The notes: generated by a model not told the origin, from the letters alone. Counted from the first letter of the stretch, positions 9,208 to 18,999 are shown. The stretch is 64,000 nucleotides of DNA from Bordetella pseudohinzii (GCF_000657795.2 NZ_JHEP02000012.1:62001-126000); one strand, 5' to 3'. Made by a program: numbers and translations.

Positions 9208-10139
9208 GCACGAATCAAGACGGCGGCGGCTGGGATCTGCGCGCGCTGCGCATTTTTTCGATGGTGGCGCGCCATGGCAGCATCACCAAGGTGGCCATCG
9301 ATCTCGGCGTAAGCCAACCGGCGGTCAGCCGCTATCTGTCCATGCTGGAGAAGCAGTGCGGCGGCTATCTGTTCACGCGCAACGGCCGCGGCGTGAGCCT
9401 GACCGAACTGGGCAAGCAGGTGCTGCCGATGGCCGAACAGGTGCTGGCCAGCGCCAGCGACCTGAACGATGTGGTGGCCGCCGCCCAGGGCCGCGTGACC
9501 GGCACGGTGCGCATCGGCACCCTGCCATCGCTGAGCGAACCGCTGATCGTGCCGCTCATCCTGCGCGTGCAGCGCGAGCATCCCGGCATCCAGCTCCAGA
9601 TCGTCGAAAGCGCCGCGGGCCAGATAGAAAGCGGGCTGCAACGCCGCGAGATCGACATCGGCCTGCCCTATCGCAGCCACGACGCGCTGGGCAATGACGA
9701 AGACGTGCTGCTGCGCCTGCCCTCCTATCTGATCGGCCCGCCGGGCGACCGCGTCACGGCCGCGCCCCAGGTGGCCTTCGCGCAGTTGGACGGCCTGCCC
9801 CTGGTGCTGTCGCGCAAGCCTTCCTCGGTACGCATGATGCTCGACGAAATGGGCCGCCGCCACGACATCGAGATCCGCGTCATGGTGGAAGCCGATTCGG
9901 GCCTCATACAAAAACAGATGGCCGTCAGGCGCGCCGCCTACACCGTGCTGCCCTGGCATGTGGTCGCCGCCGAAGTCAAGCGCGGCGAACTGCAGGCCGC
10001 CGAGATCGTGCAGCCCTCGGTGCTGCGCATTGTCTCGCTCATGTTGACCGACCGCCCCACCCAGGCGGTCAAGGTCGTCGCCACGCTGTTGCGCCATCTG
10101 GCGCGCGAGGCCGCGCCCCGGCTGGCCGCCCGCCCATGA
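9204..10139 (+). CDS. LysR family transcriptional regulator
   Basis: The 311-residue protein starts with a winged HTH (residues about 10-70; [18 protein letters not shown]) followed by the periplasmic-binding-like effector domain. The start ATGA overlaps the stop of the Bug gene. Unusually for LysR, which is mostly divergent from its targets, it is embedded co-directionally inside the operon, so it would be co-expressed with the genes it probably controls. The effector may be the acid bound by the adjacent Bug proteins or its CoA ester; this is inference. Confidence 0.9.
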   Translation: MSTNQDGGGWDLRALRIFSMVARHGSITKVAIDLGVSQPAVSRYLSMLEKQCGGYLFTRNGRGVSLTELGKQVLPMAEQVLASASDLNDVVAAAQGRVTGTVRIGTLPSLSEPLIVPLILRVQREHPGIQLQIVESAAGQIESGLQRREIDIGLPYRSHDALGNDEDVLLRLPSYLIGPPGDRVTAAPQVAFAQLDGLPLVLSRKPSSVRMMLDEMGRRHDIEIRVMVEADSGLIQKQMAVRRAAYTVLPWHVVAAEVKRGELQAAEIVQPSVLRIVSLMLTDRPTQAVKVVATLLRHLAREAAPRLAARP

Positions 10140-10183
10140 CAACAATCAGCCCGCCCGCCGGGCAGGCACACAAGGAGACTCCC

Positions 10184-11140
10184 ATGAAACGCCTTATCCC
10201 CGCCGCCCTGCTGGCCCTGGCCGCATTTTCGGCCCCCGCGCCGGCGGCCTACCCGGAACGCCCCATCCGCCTGGTGGTGCCCTTCGCGCCCGGCGGCGGC
10301 GCCGACATCACCGCGCGGGTCGTGGCCGAGAGCCTGAGCAAGCGCCTCGGCCAGCAGGTCGTGGTCGAGAACAAAGCCGGCGCGGGCGGCGTGATCGGCG
10401 CCGGCGCGGTGGCCCGGGCCGAACCCGACGGCTACACCCTGCTCTACACCACGCCGGGACAGCAGATGACGCTGCCCTATCTAATGAAAAACATGCCCTA
10501 TGACCCGGCCGACTTGCGCCCGGTCTCGCAGGTCTCGCTGGCGCCCAGCGTCCTGGTGGTCAACACCAAGCTGGGAGTCAAGACGCTGGACGAACTCATC
10601 GCGCTGGCCAAGAAGCGGCCCGGCGAATTGAACTTCGTCTCGGCCGGCATCGGCGCCTCCAGCCATCTGAATGGCGAACTGCTGCAAATCCTCGCCGGCA
10701 TCCAGCTGCAACACGTGCCCTACAAAGGCACGGGCGAAGCGGTCAAGGACCTGGTGGCGGGCAATGGCGACCTGGCCATCGACACCGTGGGCATCTACAC
10801 CTCCTTCATCAAGGACAAGCGGCTCATTCCGCTGGGCGTGACCACCAGCACCGAGCTCGCCATCCTGCCCGGCGTGCCGCCGATGTCGCAGGCGCTGCCC
10901 GGCTATGACGCCTCGCCGGTGAACTACATCTCCGTGCCCAAGGCCACGCCCGAGGCCATCGTCCAGACCCTGGCCAGCGCCATCCAGGCCAGCATCGCCG
11001 AACCCGAGGTCAAGGCCAAGATGCTGGACCAGGGCATCCTGGCGATCTCCAACACCCCTGAGCAAATGGCCGAACTGCTCAAGAAGGAGCAGACGCGCTG
11101 GCGCAACGTCATCAACCAGGCCGGCATCGCCGAGAAGTAG
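10184..11140 (+). CDS. Bug family tripartite tricarboxylate transporter substrate-binding protein
   Basis: The 318-residue product has a signal peptide ending near A-P-A-P-A-A (about residue 21), then the diagnostic [11 protein letters not shown] and G-G-G-A-D-I-T-A-R block and an [11 protein letters not shown] block, and P-D-G-Y-T-L. The ATG at 10184 has AAGGAG 6 bases upstream; the longer frame from 10136 would put 16 extra residues before the signal peptide. It is the second Bug receptor of the same operon, suggesting either two ligands or a sensing role for one of them. Confidence 0.92.
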   Translation: MKRLIPAALLALAAFSAPAPAAYPERPIRLVVPFAPGGGADITARVVAESLSKRLGQQVVVENKAGAGGVIGAGAVARAEPDGYTLLYTTPGQQMTLPYLMKNMPYDPADLRPVSQVSLAPSVLVVNTKLGVKTLDELIALAKKRPGELNFVSAGIGASSHLNGELLQILAGIQLQHVPYKGTGEAVKDLVAGNGDLAIDTVGIYTSFIKDKRLIPLGVTTSTELAILPGVPPMSQALPGYDASPVNYISVPKATPEAIVQTLASAIQASIAEPEVKAKMLDQGILAISNTPEQMAELLKKEQTRWRNVINQAGIAEK

Positions 11141-11153
11141 CCCCGGAGTTTCC

Positions 11154-12374
11154 ATGTCTCATCCGCTTTCCCATATCCGTGTCCTCGATCTGAGCCGTGT
11201 GCTGGCCGGCCCCTGGGCCAGCCAGACGCTGGCCGACCTGGGCGCCACCGTCATCAAGATCGAACAACCAGGCGTCGGCGACGACACGCGCGCCTGGGGA
11301 CCGCCCTTCCTGCGGCGGGAAGACGGCTCGCGCACCGGCGAGTCCGGCTACTACCTCATCTGCAACCGCGGCAAACGCTCGGTCACGGTCAACCTCAAAT
11401 CGCCGCGCGGACAGGCGCTCATCCGCCGCATGGCGCGCGAAGCCGACGTCGTGCTGGAGAATTTCAAGGTCGGCACCCTGGACGGCCTGGGCCTGGGCTA
11501 TGAAGACCTCAAGCGCGAAAACCCGCGCCTGATCTATTGCTCGGTGACCGGCTTCGGCCAAAGCGGCCCCCGCGCCCGCCAGCCGGCCTACGACTTCATG
11601 ATCCAGGCCATGAGCGGCCTGATGAGCATCACCGGCGAAGCCGATGACCGCCCCGGCGGCGGCCCGATGAAAATCGGCGTGCCCATGGTGGACCTCATCA
11701 CCGGCCTGTACGCCGCCACCGGCATCCTGGCCGCGCTGGCGCGGCGCGAAGTCAGCGGCGAGGGCGAACACGTGGACATGGCCATGCTGGACGTCGGGGT
11801 GACGCTGCTGGCCAACCAGGCGATGAACTATATGCTCTCCGGACAGGTGCCGCCGCGGCGCGGCAACCGCCATCCGAACATCCAGCCACAGCGGGTCTAC
11901 CAATGCCGCGACGGACGCATCATCATGGCTGTCGGCTCGGATGCGCAATTCGCCAAACTGTGCCGGGTGCTCGGCCACCCCGAGATGGCCGAGGACGAAC
12001 GCTTTCGCAGCAATGCCGGGCGCGTCACCCATCTCGATCAGCTCGATCCCTGGCTCGATGAGCAACTGAGCCGGCATGACAAGGCCGCGCTGCTGGCCGC
12101 GCTGGAGGCCGAGGGCGTGCCCTCGGCGCCGATCAATACCATCGCCGATGTCTTGCAGGACCCTCAGGTCCGCCATCGCGGCATGCGCTTTGACGCGCCG
12201 CATCCCGAGGGCATGCCCATGCCGCAGCTGCGCAGCCCCATGCAGTTCCGCAACAGCCGCCTGCGCCTGGACCAAGGCCCGCCGACGCTGGGCCAGCACA
12301 CCGACGAGGTGCTGGGAGAACTGGGCCTGTCGGCCGGCGAAATCGCGCAACTGCGCGCCGAAAACACCATCTGA
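11154..12374 (+). CDS. Family III (CaiB/BaiF) CoA transferase
   Basis: The 406-residue enzyme carries the class III fold: N-terminal VLDLSRVLAGPW, I-K-I-E-Q-P-G near 35-40, NRGKRS (71-76) and the active-site Asp180 in G-V-P-M-V-D-L, equivalent to Asp169 of formyl-CoA transferase. Such enzymes move CoA between a donor thioester and a carboxylic acid through an aspartyl-CoA intermediate. It follows the second Bug gene after 13 bases and precedes an enoyl-CoA hydratase, so it most likely activates the acid imported by this cluster. Confidence 0.92.
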   Translation: MSHPLSHIRVLDLSRVLAGPWASQTLADLGATVIKIEQPGVGDDTRAWGPPFLRREDGSRTGESGYYLICNRGKRSVTVNLKSPRGQALIRRMAREADVVLENFKVGTLDGLGLGYEDLKRENPRLIYCSVTGFGQSGPRARQPAYDFMIQAMSGLMSITGEADDRPGGGPMKIGVPMVDLITGLYAATGILAALARREVSGEGEHVDMAMLDVGVTLLANQAMNYMLSGQVPPRRGNRHPNIQPQRVYQCRDGRIIMAVGSDAQFAKLCRVLGHPEMAEDERFRSNAGRVTHLDQLDPWLDEQLSRHDKAALLAALEAEGVPSAPINTIADVLQDPQVRHRGMRFDAPHPEGMPMPQLRSPMQFRNSRLRLDQGPPTLGQHTDEVLGELGLSAGEIAQLRAENTI

Positions 12375-12389
12375 CTCCGGACCCTCCCC

Positions 12390-13175
12390 ATGGCTGACTA
12401 TCAACGCTTCTCCACGCTGCGAGTGCAACTGCAAGATCACATCGCCACCGTGTGGCTGGCCCATCCGCCGGTCAATGCCGTAAACACCGCGCTCATCCAG
12501 GAACTGACCCTGGCGCTGGACATGTTCGGCGAGGACCCCGATGTGCGCTGCGTCATACTCACCGGAGAGGGCAAGGTCTTCTGCGCCGGCGCCGACCTCA
12601 AGGGCCGGTCGCAGATGCTGGCCGAGCCGGCCGGCCTGCCGCAGCATTCGCGCCGCACCCGGGAACTCTTCCACGCCATCCGCGAATGCCCCAAGCCCGT
12701 GATCGCCGCGCTCAACGGCCCGGCCCTGGGCGCGGGCCTGGGCATCGCCGCGTCCTGCGACATCCTGGTGGCGGCCGAGAACGCCAGCCTGGCCCTGCCG
12801 GAGGTCGATGTCGGGCTGCTGGGCGGGGTCAAGCATGCGCAACGGCTGTTCGGCCACTCCCGTCTGCGCCGCATGATGCTTACCGGCTTGCGGGTGCCGG
12901 CCGCCGAGCTGTATCGCCTGGGCGTGGTCGAGGCCTGCGTGCCGCCGGAGCGGCTGATGGCCGAGGCCGGCGAGATCGCGCGCCAAATCGCCAGCAAGAG
13001 CCCCGTCTCCGTGCAGTTGATGATCCAGACGGCCAACGCCATCGAGGACATGAGCTTGCGCGACGGCTATCGCTACGAGCAGGACATGACAGCCCAGGTC
13101 GCCAAGACCGAGGATGCCCAAGAGGCCCGGCGCGCGTTTCTTGAAAAGCGCCCGCCGGTCTTCACCGGGCGATGA
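12390..13175 (+). CDS. Enoyl-CoA hydratase/isomerase family protein
   Basis: A 261-residue crotonase. The oxyanion-hole segments are F-C-A-G-A-D-L-K (64-71) and A-L-G-A-G-L-G (112-118). The catalytic Glu164 of rat hydratase corresponds to Glu138 in L-P-E-V-D-V-G and is kept, but the partner Glu144 is replaced by Gly118. That pattern is common in crotonases with hydratase, isomerase or hydrolase activity, so the reaction is not certain. It is the last gene of the Bug/LysR/CoA transferase operon. Confidence 0.88.
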   Translation: MADYQRFSTLRVQLQDHIATVWLAHPPVNAVNTALIQELTLALDMFGEDPDVRCVILTGEGKVFCAGADLKGRSQMLAEPAGLPQHSRRTRELFHAIRECPKPVIAALNGPALGAGLGIAASCDILVAAENASLALPEVDVGLLGGVKHAQRLFGHSRLRRMMLTGLRVPAAELYRLGVVEACVPPERLMAEAGEIARQIASKSPVSVQLMIQTANAIEDMSLRDGYRYEQDMTAQVAKTEDAQEARRAFLEKRPPVFTGR

Positions 13176-13210
13176 GGCGCGATACCTATTCGCGAATCCT
13201 TAACATCCAT

Positions 13211-13242
13211 AAGGCGGTCGGGGGAGTTTTGCCGGCCGCCTT
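13211..13242 (+). terminator. Stem-loop after enoyl-CoA hydratase gene, probable terminator
   Basis: An 11-base-pair stem AAGGCGGTCGG / CCGGCCGCCTT with one G-T pair encloses a 10-base loop, 35 bases after the stop codon at 13175. There is no clean run of T after the stem (TTACCTAGGATTTT), so efficiency is uncertain. Confidence 0.55.
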
Positions 13243-13412
13243 ACCTAGGATTTTCCCTGATACGCCTGCCTCCCAGGCAAGCCCAGGATCGCGCTTTTCC
13301 CTCTGTGAACGCCCCATTCATCAGCAGGGCTTATGGATTTTGCCGCAGCGCTAATTTGAATCCGGCGCGCCGGCTCTTTAAGGTGGGCACTCTTCGTCCA
13401 CAGGAGCCATCC

Positions 13413-14000
13413 ATGCAGCACGCCCAACCGGGGGCCGGCGAGATCCGCGCCACCATCGACCAGATCAAGACTTTGTTCGCGCAAGAAGGCGAAAACCGCG
13501 CCACCCTGGCCCGGACGCTGGACAAACTCATCGGCCTGGCCGCGCACAAGGACTGGTGGAATGCCGAGCGCTATCCGGCGCCCGAAGCGGGCGAGCTGCA
13601 GGCCCGCTACCTGATCCAGGAGGACGATGACAAGTCGTATGCGCTATACCTGAACGTGATGCGCCCGGGCAAGAAAATCGTGCCGCACAACCACACGACC
13701 TGGGCCTGTATCGCCGCCGTCGAGGGCGTGGAGCTGAACTACACCTACGACCGCCAGGACGACGGCGGCCAGCCCGGCCGCGCCACGCTGGCGCAGACCG
13801 GCACCGTGGTGGTCGCGCCGGGCAGCGGCATCGCGCTCATGCCCGATGACATCCATGCCGTGCATATCGAAGGCCAGGACGTCATCCGCCATCTGCACAT
13901 GTATGGCCGCGCGCTGGAGACGCTGGACCGCCGCATCGCCTTCGACCTGGAGCAAGGCACCTGCCAGCGGATGGCCATAGGCGTGAAGACGCGCCAGTGA
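13413..14000 (+). CDS. Cupin thiol dioxygenase (cysteine dioxygenase family)
   Basis: The 195-residue cupin keeps the iron ligands of cysteine dioxygenase: His92 and His94 in PHNHTTW and His148 in D-D-I-H-A-V. His162 and Tyr164 in L-H-M-Y match His155/Tyr157 of the mammalian enzyme, and Arg65 lies at the place of the carboxylate-binding Arg60. Cys99 is exactly 5 residues after His94, as Cys93 is after His88 in rat, so a Cys-Tyr cross-link is possible. The Ser of the Ser-His-Tyr triad is His160 here. The start at 13413 has AGGAG upstream. It overlaps a multi-rhodanese gene, so the substrate may be cysteine, another thiol or a persulfide. Confidence 0.82.
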   Translation: MQHAQPGAGEIRATIDQIKTLFAQEGENRATLARTLDKLIGLAAHKDWWNAERYPAPEAGELQARYLIQEDDDKSYALYLNVMRPGKKIVPHNHTTWACIAAVEGVELNYTYDRQDDGGQPGRATLAQTGTVVVAPGSGIALMPDDIHAVHIEGQDVIRHLHMYGRALETLDRRIAFDLEQGTCQRMAIGVKTRQ

Positions 14001-15586
14001 GCCAAGACATGTCCAAGGACTTGAACCCGGCCTTCAGCGCCCCCCTGGCGCGCACGGACGCCGCCACGCTCAAGGACTGGCTGCACGACGGCCAGGAGAT
14101 CGCCCTGCTGGATGTGCGCGAACATGGCCAATATGGCGAGTCTCATCTGTTCTACGCCGTCAACCTGCCCTACAGCCAGCTGGAATTCGAGGCCGCCCGC
14201 CTGGTGCCGCGCAAATCCACCCGCATCGTCGTCTACGACGAGGGCAAGGGCGTGGCCGACCAAGCCGCCCGGGCGCTGCGCGCGGCCGGCTACGGGCAGG
14301 TAACCGTGCTCGACGGCGGAGTCCAGGCCTGGCAGACGCGAGGCTATGCGCGCTTTGCCGGCGTCAATCTGCCCAGCAAGACCTTCGGTGAACTGGCCGA
14401 GCACGCGCTGCGCACGCCGGCCATCAGCGCCAAAGCGCTCAAGCAGCGCCTGGCCCGCGGCGAGGATCTGGTGGTGCTGGACGGCAGGCCCTATGCCGAG
14501 TTCCAGAAAATGAGCATCCCCGGCGCCATCTGCTGCCCGAACGGCGAGCTGGCGCTGCGCATCGACGAGCTCGTGCCGGATGAAAAAACCACTATCGTGA
14601 TCAACTGCGCCGGCCGCACGCGCAGCATCATCGGCGCCCAGACCCTCATCAACCTGGGCATCAAGAACCCCGTCTACACGCTGGAGAACGGCACCCAGGG
14701 CTGGTATCTGCAGGATTACCGCCTGGATCACGGCCAGACCCGCCGGCACGGCCTGAGCGCCTCGCCCGAACAACGGGCCCGCGCGCGCCAGCGCGCCCAA
14801 GCCCTGGCGCGGCGTCATGGCATCGGCGCCATCACGCCCGAGACCTTGCGCCGCTGGCAGGCCGAAGCCGGCCGCACGACCTATGTCTTTGATGTGCGCA
14901 CGCCCGAGGAGTACGCCCAGGGCACCTGGCCCGGCGCCGCCCATGCCCCGGGCGGCCAGCTGATACAGGCCACCGATCAATACGCCGGCACGCGCGGCGC
15001 GCGCCTGGTGCTGGTCGATGGCGAAGGGGTGCGCGCGCCCGCCGTGGCGAGCTGGCTGCGCCAGATGGGCTGGGAAGTCCATGTGCTGGAAACCACGGCC
15101 CTGGATGCGCCCCCGGCGCCCGCGCCCGGCGTGCCGGCCACGCTGCCGCGCATCGCCAGCGCCCAGGCCGCCGCGCTGCTGGCCGAAGGCCGGAGCTTCA
15201 TCGACCTGCGGCCCAGCATGGCCTATCGCAAGGAACACATCGCCGGCGCGCAATGGCGCATCCGCGGCCTGGGGGAAGCGCTGCCGCCCGGCGCCGTGCT
15301 GGTGGCCGATGACGCCCGGGTGGCCGAGCTTTACGCCCGCGACCACGGCGGCCAGGCCGGCGCGCGCCTGCTGCTCGATCCGCCTTCGCAATGGCGCGCG
15401 GCCGGCCTGCCGCTGCAGGCCACGCCAACGCTTCCGCCCGACGAGGCCTGCATCGATTTTCTCTTCTTCGTGCATGACCGGCATAGCGGCAACAAGGCCG
15501 CCGCCATCCAGTACCTGGCGTGGGAAACGGATCTGGTCAACCAGATCGACGAACGCGAACGCGCGTCCTACCGCTTCATCCCCTGA
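13997..15586 (+). CDS. Four-module rhodanese-like protein with one catalytic cysteine
   Basis: The 529-residue cytoplasmic protein contains four rhodanese modules at roughly 20-118, 142-243, 279-366 and 386-470, plus a C-terminal tail rich in aromatic and acidic residues. Only module 2 has the active-site loop with Cys (Cys204 in I-N-C-A-G-R-T-R-S). In modules 1, 3 and 4 the equivalent position is Asp (Asp81, Asp341 and Asp438), as in non-catalytic rhodanese domains. The GTG start at 13997 forms a GTGA overlap with the thiol dioxygenase stop. Together the pair probably handles sulfane sulfur released in thiol oxidation. Confidence 0.85.
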   Translation: MSQDMSKDLNPAFSAPLARTDAATLKDWLHDGQEIALLDVREHGQYGESHLFYAVNLPYSQLEFEAARLVPRKSTRIVVYDEGKGVADQAARALRAAGYGQVTVLDGGVQAWQTRGYARFAGVNLPSKTFGELAEHALRTPAISAKALKQRLARGEDLVVLDGRPYAEFQKMSIPGAICCPNGELALRIDELVPDEKTTIVINCAGRTRSIIGAQTLINLGIKNPVYTLENGTQGWYLQDYRLDHGQTRRHGLSASPEQRARARQRAQALARRHGIGAITPETLRRWQAEAGRTTYVFDVRTPEEYAQGTWPGAAHAPGGQLIQATDQYAGTRGARLVLVDGEGVRAPAVASWLRQMGWEVHVLETTALDAPPAPAPGVPATLPRIASAQAAALLAEGRSFIDLRPSMAYRKEHIAGAQWRIRGLGEALPPGAVLVADDARVAELYARDHGGQAGARLLLDPPSQWRAAGLPLQATPTLPPDEACIDFLFFVHDRHSGNKAAAIQYLAWETDLVNQIDERERASYRFIP

Positions 15587-15657
15587 CGCCCTTGGCGGCG
15601 CCATCGGCCGAATTGCGCTATGGTCCGCGGTGCTAGACCCTTCTATCGAGAATCGCC

Positions 15658-16530
15658 ATGCGCAACCTGGATCTGGACCTGCTGCGCACGCTGGTCGCCA
15701 TTGCCGAACATGACTCGTTTTCGGCCGCCGCCGACAGCCTGCACAAAACCCAATCGGCCATCACGCAGCAGATGCAGCGCCTTGAAAGCCTGATCGGCCT
15801 TCCCCTGTTCGAGAAACGCGGCCGCAACAAACGCCTCTCCCGCCATGGCGAGAAGCTCGTCACCTATGCGCGGCACATGCTGGCCATCAACGACGAGGCC
15901 CTGCGCTCTCTGCAGGACAGCCTGCTCGAAGGCGAGCTGCGGCTGGGCTCGCCGCACGACGTGGCCGACAGCATCCTGCCCAGCGTGCTGACCCATGTGG
16001 GGCGCACCTTCCCGCGCATCAAGCTGGAGATCCGGGTGGACCGCAGCCCGCGCCTCATGACGGCGCTGCGCAACGGCGAACTGGACCTGACCGTGTCCAC
16101 GCGCTTTGACCAGGATTTCGAAGGCGTGGTGCTGCGCACCTCGCCCACGGTATGGCTGTGCTCGGCCGATTATGTGCATGACATCCATGCGCCCGTGCCC
16201 CTGGTGCTGGCCGACGAACCCAGCATCTTCCGCCGCATCGCGCTCAATGCCCTGGAGCAATCCCAGGTGCATTGGCAAACCAACTACGTCGCGCCCAACC
16301 TGGTCGGCATCAAGGCCGCGCTGCGCGCCCGCCTGGGCATCACGGCGCGCAGCGTCGAACTGCTTGGCGCCGACATGCGGGTGCTGGGCGAGAAAGACGG
16401 CCTGCCGCCCCTGCCGGACGTCAATTATTTCCTGTGGATGCGGCGCGGCCTCATCAATCCGTTGACGCGGCACGTCTACGACATGCTCAAGACCAGCCTG
16501 CGGCTGTCGGCCGACAAGACGACGGGCTAG
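15658..16530 (+). CDS. LysR family transcriptional regulator
   Basis: A 290-residue regulator with an N-terminal winged HTH (LDLLRTLVAIAEHDSFSAAA, then T-Q-S-A-I-T-Q-Q-M) and a C-terminal effector-binding domain. It lies 71 bases after the rhodanese gene on the same strand, so it may be co-transcribed with the thiol dioxygenase pair or have its own promoter. The target is not evident. The gene ends at a perfect palindrome shared with the convergent methyltransferase gene. Confidence 0.9.
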   Translation: MRNLDLDLLRTLVAIAEHDSFSAAADSLHKTQSAITQQMQRLESLIGLPLFEKRGRNKRLSRHGEKLVTYARHMLAINDEALRSLQDSLLEGELRLGSPHDVADSILPSVLTHVGRTFPRIKLEIRVDRSPRLMTALRNGELDLTVSTRFDQDFEGVVLRTSPTVWLCSADYVHDIHAPVPLVLADEPSIFRRIALNALEQSQVHWQTNYVAPNLVGIKAALRARLGITARSVELLGADMRVLGEKDGLPPLPDVNYFLWMRRGLINPLTRHVYDMLKTSLRLSADKTTG

Positions 16531-16532
16531 CA

Positions 16533-16554
16533 GCAAGGGCCGCGCGGCCCTTGC
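16533..16554. terminator. Perfect 22-base palindrome between convergent genes, probable bidirectional terminator
   Basis: GCAAGGGCCGC is followed directly by its exact reverse complement, filling the 26-base gap between the LysR stop and the methyltransferase stop. In RNA it would form a G+C-rich hairpin in both directions. There is no T run, so it may work as a transcript end stabiliser or a Rho-assisted terminator. Confidence 0.55.
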
Positions 16555-16556
16555 GC

Positions 16557-17366
16557 CTAGGGGATGCGGGTGGCCGACCAGCGGCCCGAGCCGTTGACCG
16601 TGCCGGTGATCGTATCGCCCTGGACCTCGCCAACATAGCGGTCGCCGCCAGCGACAAAGGCGATGCGCGCGCCGTCCATGCGCGCCTCGCGCAGCGTGAT
16701 CGCATCGGCGCCGTCATGCAGATTACCGTCCAGCTTCTGGAAACGCTGGTTCAGCGTCAGCCGCTTGCCCTCAAGCCGCCAGCTGCCTTGCACCTTGGCC
16801 GGCACCACCCACTTATAAGCATTGCAGTAATTGATGCAATCGCCGCCCGCCTGGGCGGTCTCGTCCGGCGTCCAGTCGTCCATATTGAAGGAATTGGACA
16901 CCACCCGCGTGCCCGGCTTCATGTCCAACAGGATGGGCCGCAGGCGCAGATTGAGCTGCGGCAGCAGGAACAGCGTCACCACCGTGGCCTGGGAGAAATC
17001 CGTCTTGAAGATATCGCCTTGCTCGAAGGTCGCGGTCTTGGACACGCCCTCGTCCTGGGCGGCCTTGCGCGACAGGGCCACGAGGTCCGGATTGAACTCC
17101 ACCCCATGGGCGCGCACCCCCCGCTTGGCGGCCGTGATCACCGTGCGGCCATCGCCCGACCCCAGGTCCACCAGATAGTCCTGGGGCGTGACCTCGGCCA
17201 TCTCCAACATGCGATCGACCAGCGCCTGGGGGGTGGGCACCCAGACCACGTCCTTGCCTTCCTGGCCCACCGTGGGCTGGTAGGCCGGGGCTTTCTGGGC
17301 CCAGGCCCCCGCCGTGGCCAGGCCCAGGGCCAGCACGGCCGCGGCCCGGCGAATCCGGATCTTCAT
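16557..17366 (-). CDS. Exported class I SAM-dependent methyltransferase-like protein
   Basis: The 269-residue protein starts with a clear signal peptide (basic M-K-I-R-I-R-R, hydrophobic core, cleavage near A-W-A-Q, residue 24). The mature part has methyltransferase motif I, VDLGSGDGR (66-74), and the acidic residue after strand 2 (Glu90 in G-V-E-F-N). The last 100 residues look like a separate beta-rich domain ending with G-T-V-N-G-S-G-R-W. S-adenosylmethionine is not known to be present in the periplasm, so export is odd: it may be a non-catalytic fold or act on another nucleotide. It is a single gene convergent with LysR. Confidence 0.82.
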   Translation of the reverse strand: MKIRIRRAAAVLALGLATAGAWAQKAPAYQPTVGQEGKDVVWVPTPQALVDRMLEMAEVTPQDYLVDLGSGDGRTVITAAKRGVRAHGVEFNPDLVALSRKAAQDEGVSKTATFEQGDIFKTDFSQATVVTLFLLPQLNLRLRPILLDMKPGTRVVSNSFNMDDWTPDETAQAGGDCINYCNAYKWVVPAKVQGSWRLEGKRLTLNQRFQKLDGNLHDGADAITLREARMDGARIAFVAGGDRYVGEVQGDTITGTVNGSGRWSATRIP

Positions 17367-17499
17367 TGCATCTCTCCTGAAATGAGCTGGGTGGGAACGT
17401 CGTCCTCCGCCATTTATTCAGCTAGTTGTCAGAATATGCAATGTACCGGCTGTCCGCCGTCATGAACAGGGTTTGTTACAGCCAGCGGCCCGCCACGCG

Positions 17500-18201
17500 C
17501 TAGGCGGACGGAATCGTCAAGCCGCGCGCCACGGCCGGCCGCGCCACGAAAGCATCCAGCACGCGCTTCACATTGGCGAAGCGCTCAAAGCCCACCAGCC
17601 CGCCCGCCTCATAAAAGCCGACCAGGTTGCGCACCCAGGGAAAGATGGCGATGTCGGCAATGGTGTAGGCATCGCCCATCACCCATTGGCGGTCCTGCAG
17701 ACGCTGGTCCAGCACGCCCAGCAGCCGGCTCGACTCGGCCGCATAGCGGTCACGAGGACGCTTGTCCTCATAGTCCTTGCCGGCGAATTTATGGAAGAAG
17801 CCCAGCTGGCCGAACATCGGGCCGATACCGCCCATCTGGAACATCAGCCATTGCAGGGTCTCGAAACGGCCCGCCGCATCGGCCGGCAGCAAGGCGCCCG
17901 TCTTGCTCGCCAGATAGACCAGGATGGCGCCCGACTCGAACAGGCCCAGCGGCTTGCCGTCGGGACCGGCCGGATCCAGGATGGCCGGGATCTTGTTGTT
18001 CGGGCTCAGCGACAGGAACTCCGGCGAAAACTGATCCTGCGCATCGAAACTCACCCGGTGCGCCTCATAAGGCAGGCCGGTTTCCTCCAGCATGATGGAC
18101 ACCTTCACGCCATTGGGCGTGGGCAGCGAATACAGCTGGATGCGGTCGGGATGGAGGGCGGGCCATTTGCGGGTGATGGGGAAGGCGTCCAGGGCGCTCA
18201 T
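17500..18201 (-). CDS. Glutathione S-transferase, YghU/YfcG (Nu) type
   Basis: A 233-residue protein with an N-terminal thioredoxin-like domain (about 22-105) and an all-helical C-terminal domain. The motif S-L-P-T-P-N-G with Thr28 and Asn30 at the active site corresponds to the Thr/Asn pair of Nu-class enzymes such as YfcG and YghU, which act as disulfide-bond reductases with two glutathiones. E-S-G-A-I at about 147-151 is the conserved glutathione-binding segment. No operon partner is seen; the next gene upstream is a TetR regulator on the same strand 122 bases away. Confidence 0.88.
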   Translation of the reverse strand: MSALDAFPITRKWPALHPDRIQLYSLPTPNGVKVSIMLEETGLPYEAHRVSFDAQDQFSPEFLSLSPNNKIPAILDPAGPDGKPLGLFESGAILVYLASKTGALLPADAAGRFETLQWLMFQMGGIGPMFGQLGFFHKFAGKDYEDKRPRDRYAAESSRLLGVLDQRLQDRQWVMGDAYTIADIAIFPWVRNLVGFYEAGGLVGFERFANVKRVLDAFVARPAVARGLTIPSA

Positions 18202-18323
18202 GCGTAGTCTCCGGGTGAAGGGGTGGCGGACATGCTAGCGCATCGGCGGGGATTCTCGGCGCCCTGCGCGCCGTTGCGGCGGGCGGCCCCTGGCGGCCCG
18301 GGCGACAGGCGCTGTCTGGCGCC

Positions 18324-18929
18324 TCAGCGCGGCGCGCCCGCCAGCGCCGGCCAGGCCGCCAGGGCCGAAGCCGCGATGCCCTCCAGCTCGCGCCGGCTCG
18401 CGCCGTCGCGCGCCTGGATGGACATGCCCTGCTGCACGGTCACGTAATAGCGCGCCATCGCATCCAGGTCGGCGGCCGCGGATATCTCGCCCGCGGCCGC
18501 CCCGGCCCGCAGGCGCTCGCGCAGGTCGGCGATATTGGCGGCCCGCATCTCGACCAGGCGCTTGCGCATGGCGCCGGCATGGTCGTCCAGGGCCGACAGC
18601 ACGATCAGGCAGCCGGCCGGCTTGGCGCGGCGCGTGAACACCCGGGCCGATTCCATCAGATAGGCCTGGACGGCCTCGTAGGCGCTGCCGGCCCGCGCGA
18701 GCGCGCTCCAGATTTCCCTGCCCTCGGTGGCGCTGTAGTAGGCCAACGCCTCGCCGTACAGGGCCTCCTTGCTGCCGAAGGCGGCGTAAAGGCTAGGCGA
18801 GGCAATCCCCATGGCGGCCGTCAGGTCGGCCATGGACGCCGCTTCGTAGCCTTTGCGCCAGAAGACCTCCATGGCGCGCGCCAAAGCGGCCTCGCGGTCG
18901 AAACTCCTGGGACGGCCTCGCTCTGCCAT
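18324..18929 (-). CDS. TetR/AcrR family transcriptional regulator
   Basis: The 201-residue protein has an N-terminal TetR HTH (REAALARAMEVFWRKGYEAAS, then D-L-T-A-A-M-G with S-P-S-L-Y) and a helical ligand domain. It is divergent from an SDR gene, and the 105-base intergenic space contains a 7-8-7 inverted repeat overlapping the SDR leader. That arrangement is typical of a local repressor of the SDR gene and of itself. The inducer is unknown. Confidence 0.9.
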   Translation of the reverse strand: MAERGRPRSFDREAALARAMEVFWRKGYEAASMADLTAAMGIASPSLYAAFGSKEALYGEALAYYSATEGREIWSALARAGSAYEAVQAYLMESARVFTRRAKPAGCLIVLSALDDHAGAMRKRLVEMRAANIADLRERLRAGAAAGEISAAADLDAMARYYVTVQQGMSIQARDGASRRELEGIAASALAAWPALAGAPR

Positions 18930-18999
18930 GATGGATATCCAAATTCTGTATTGATTGACAAATAAATGCTTGACGCCGGGAACGACTCTACCATAGCAT

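Noticed and set aside
11112-13121. Minus-strand 669-codon frame
   Set aside because: Antisense to the CoA transferase and hydratase genes, which are well supported.
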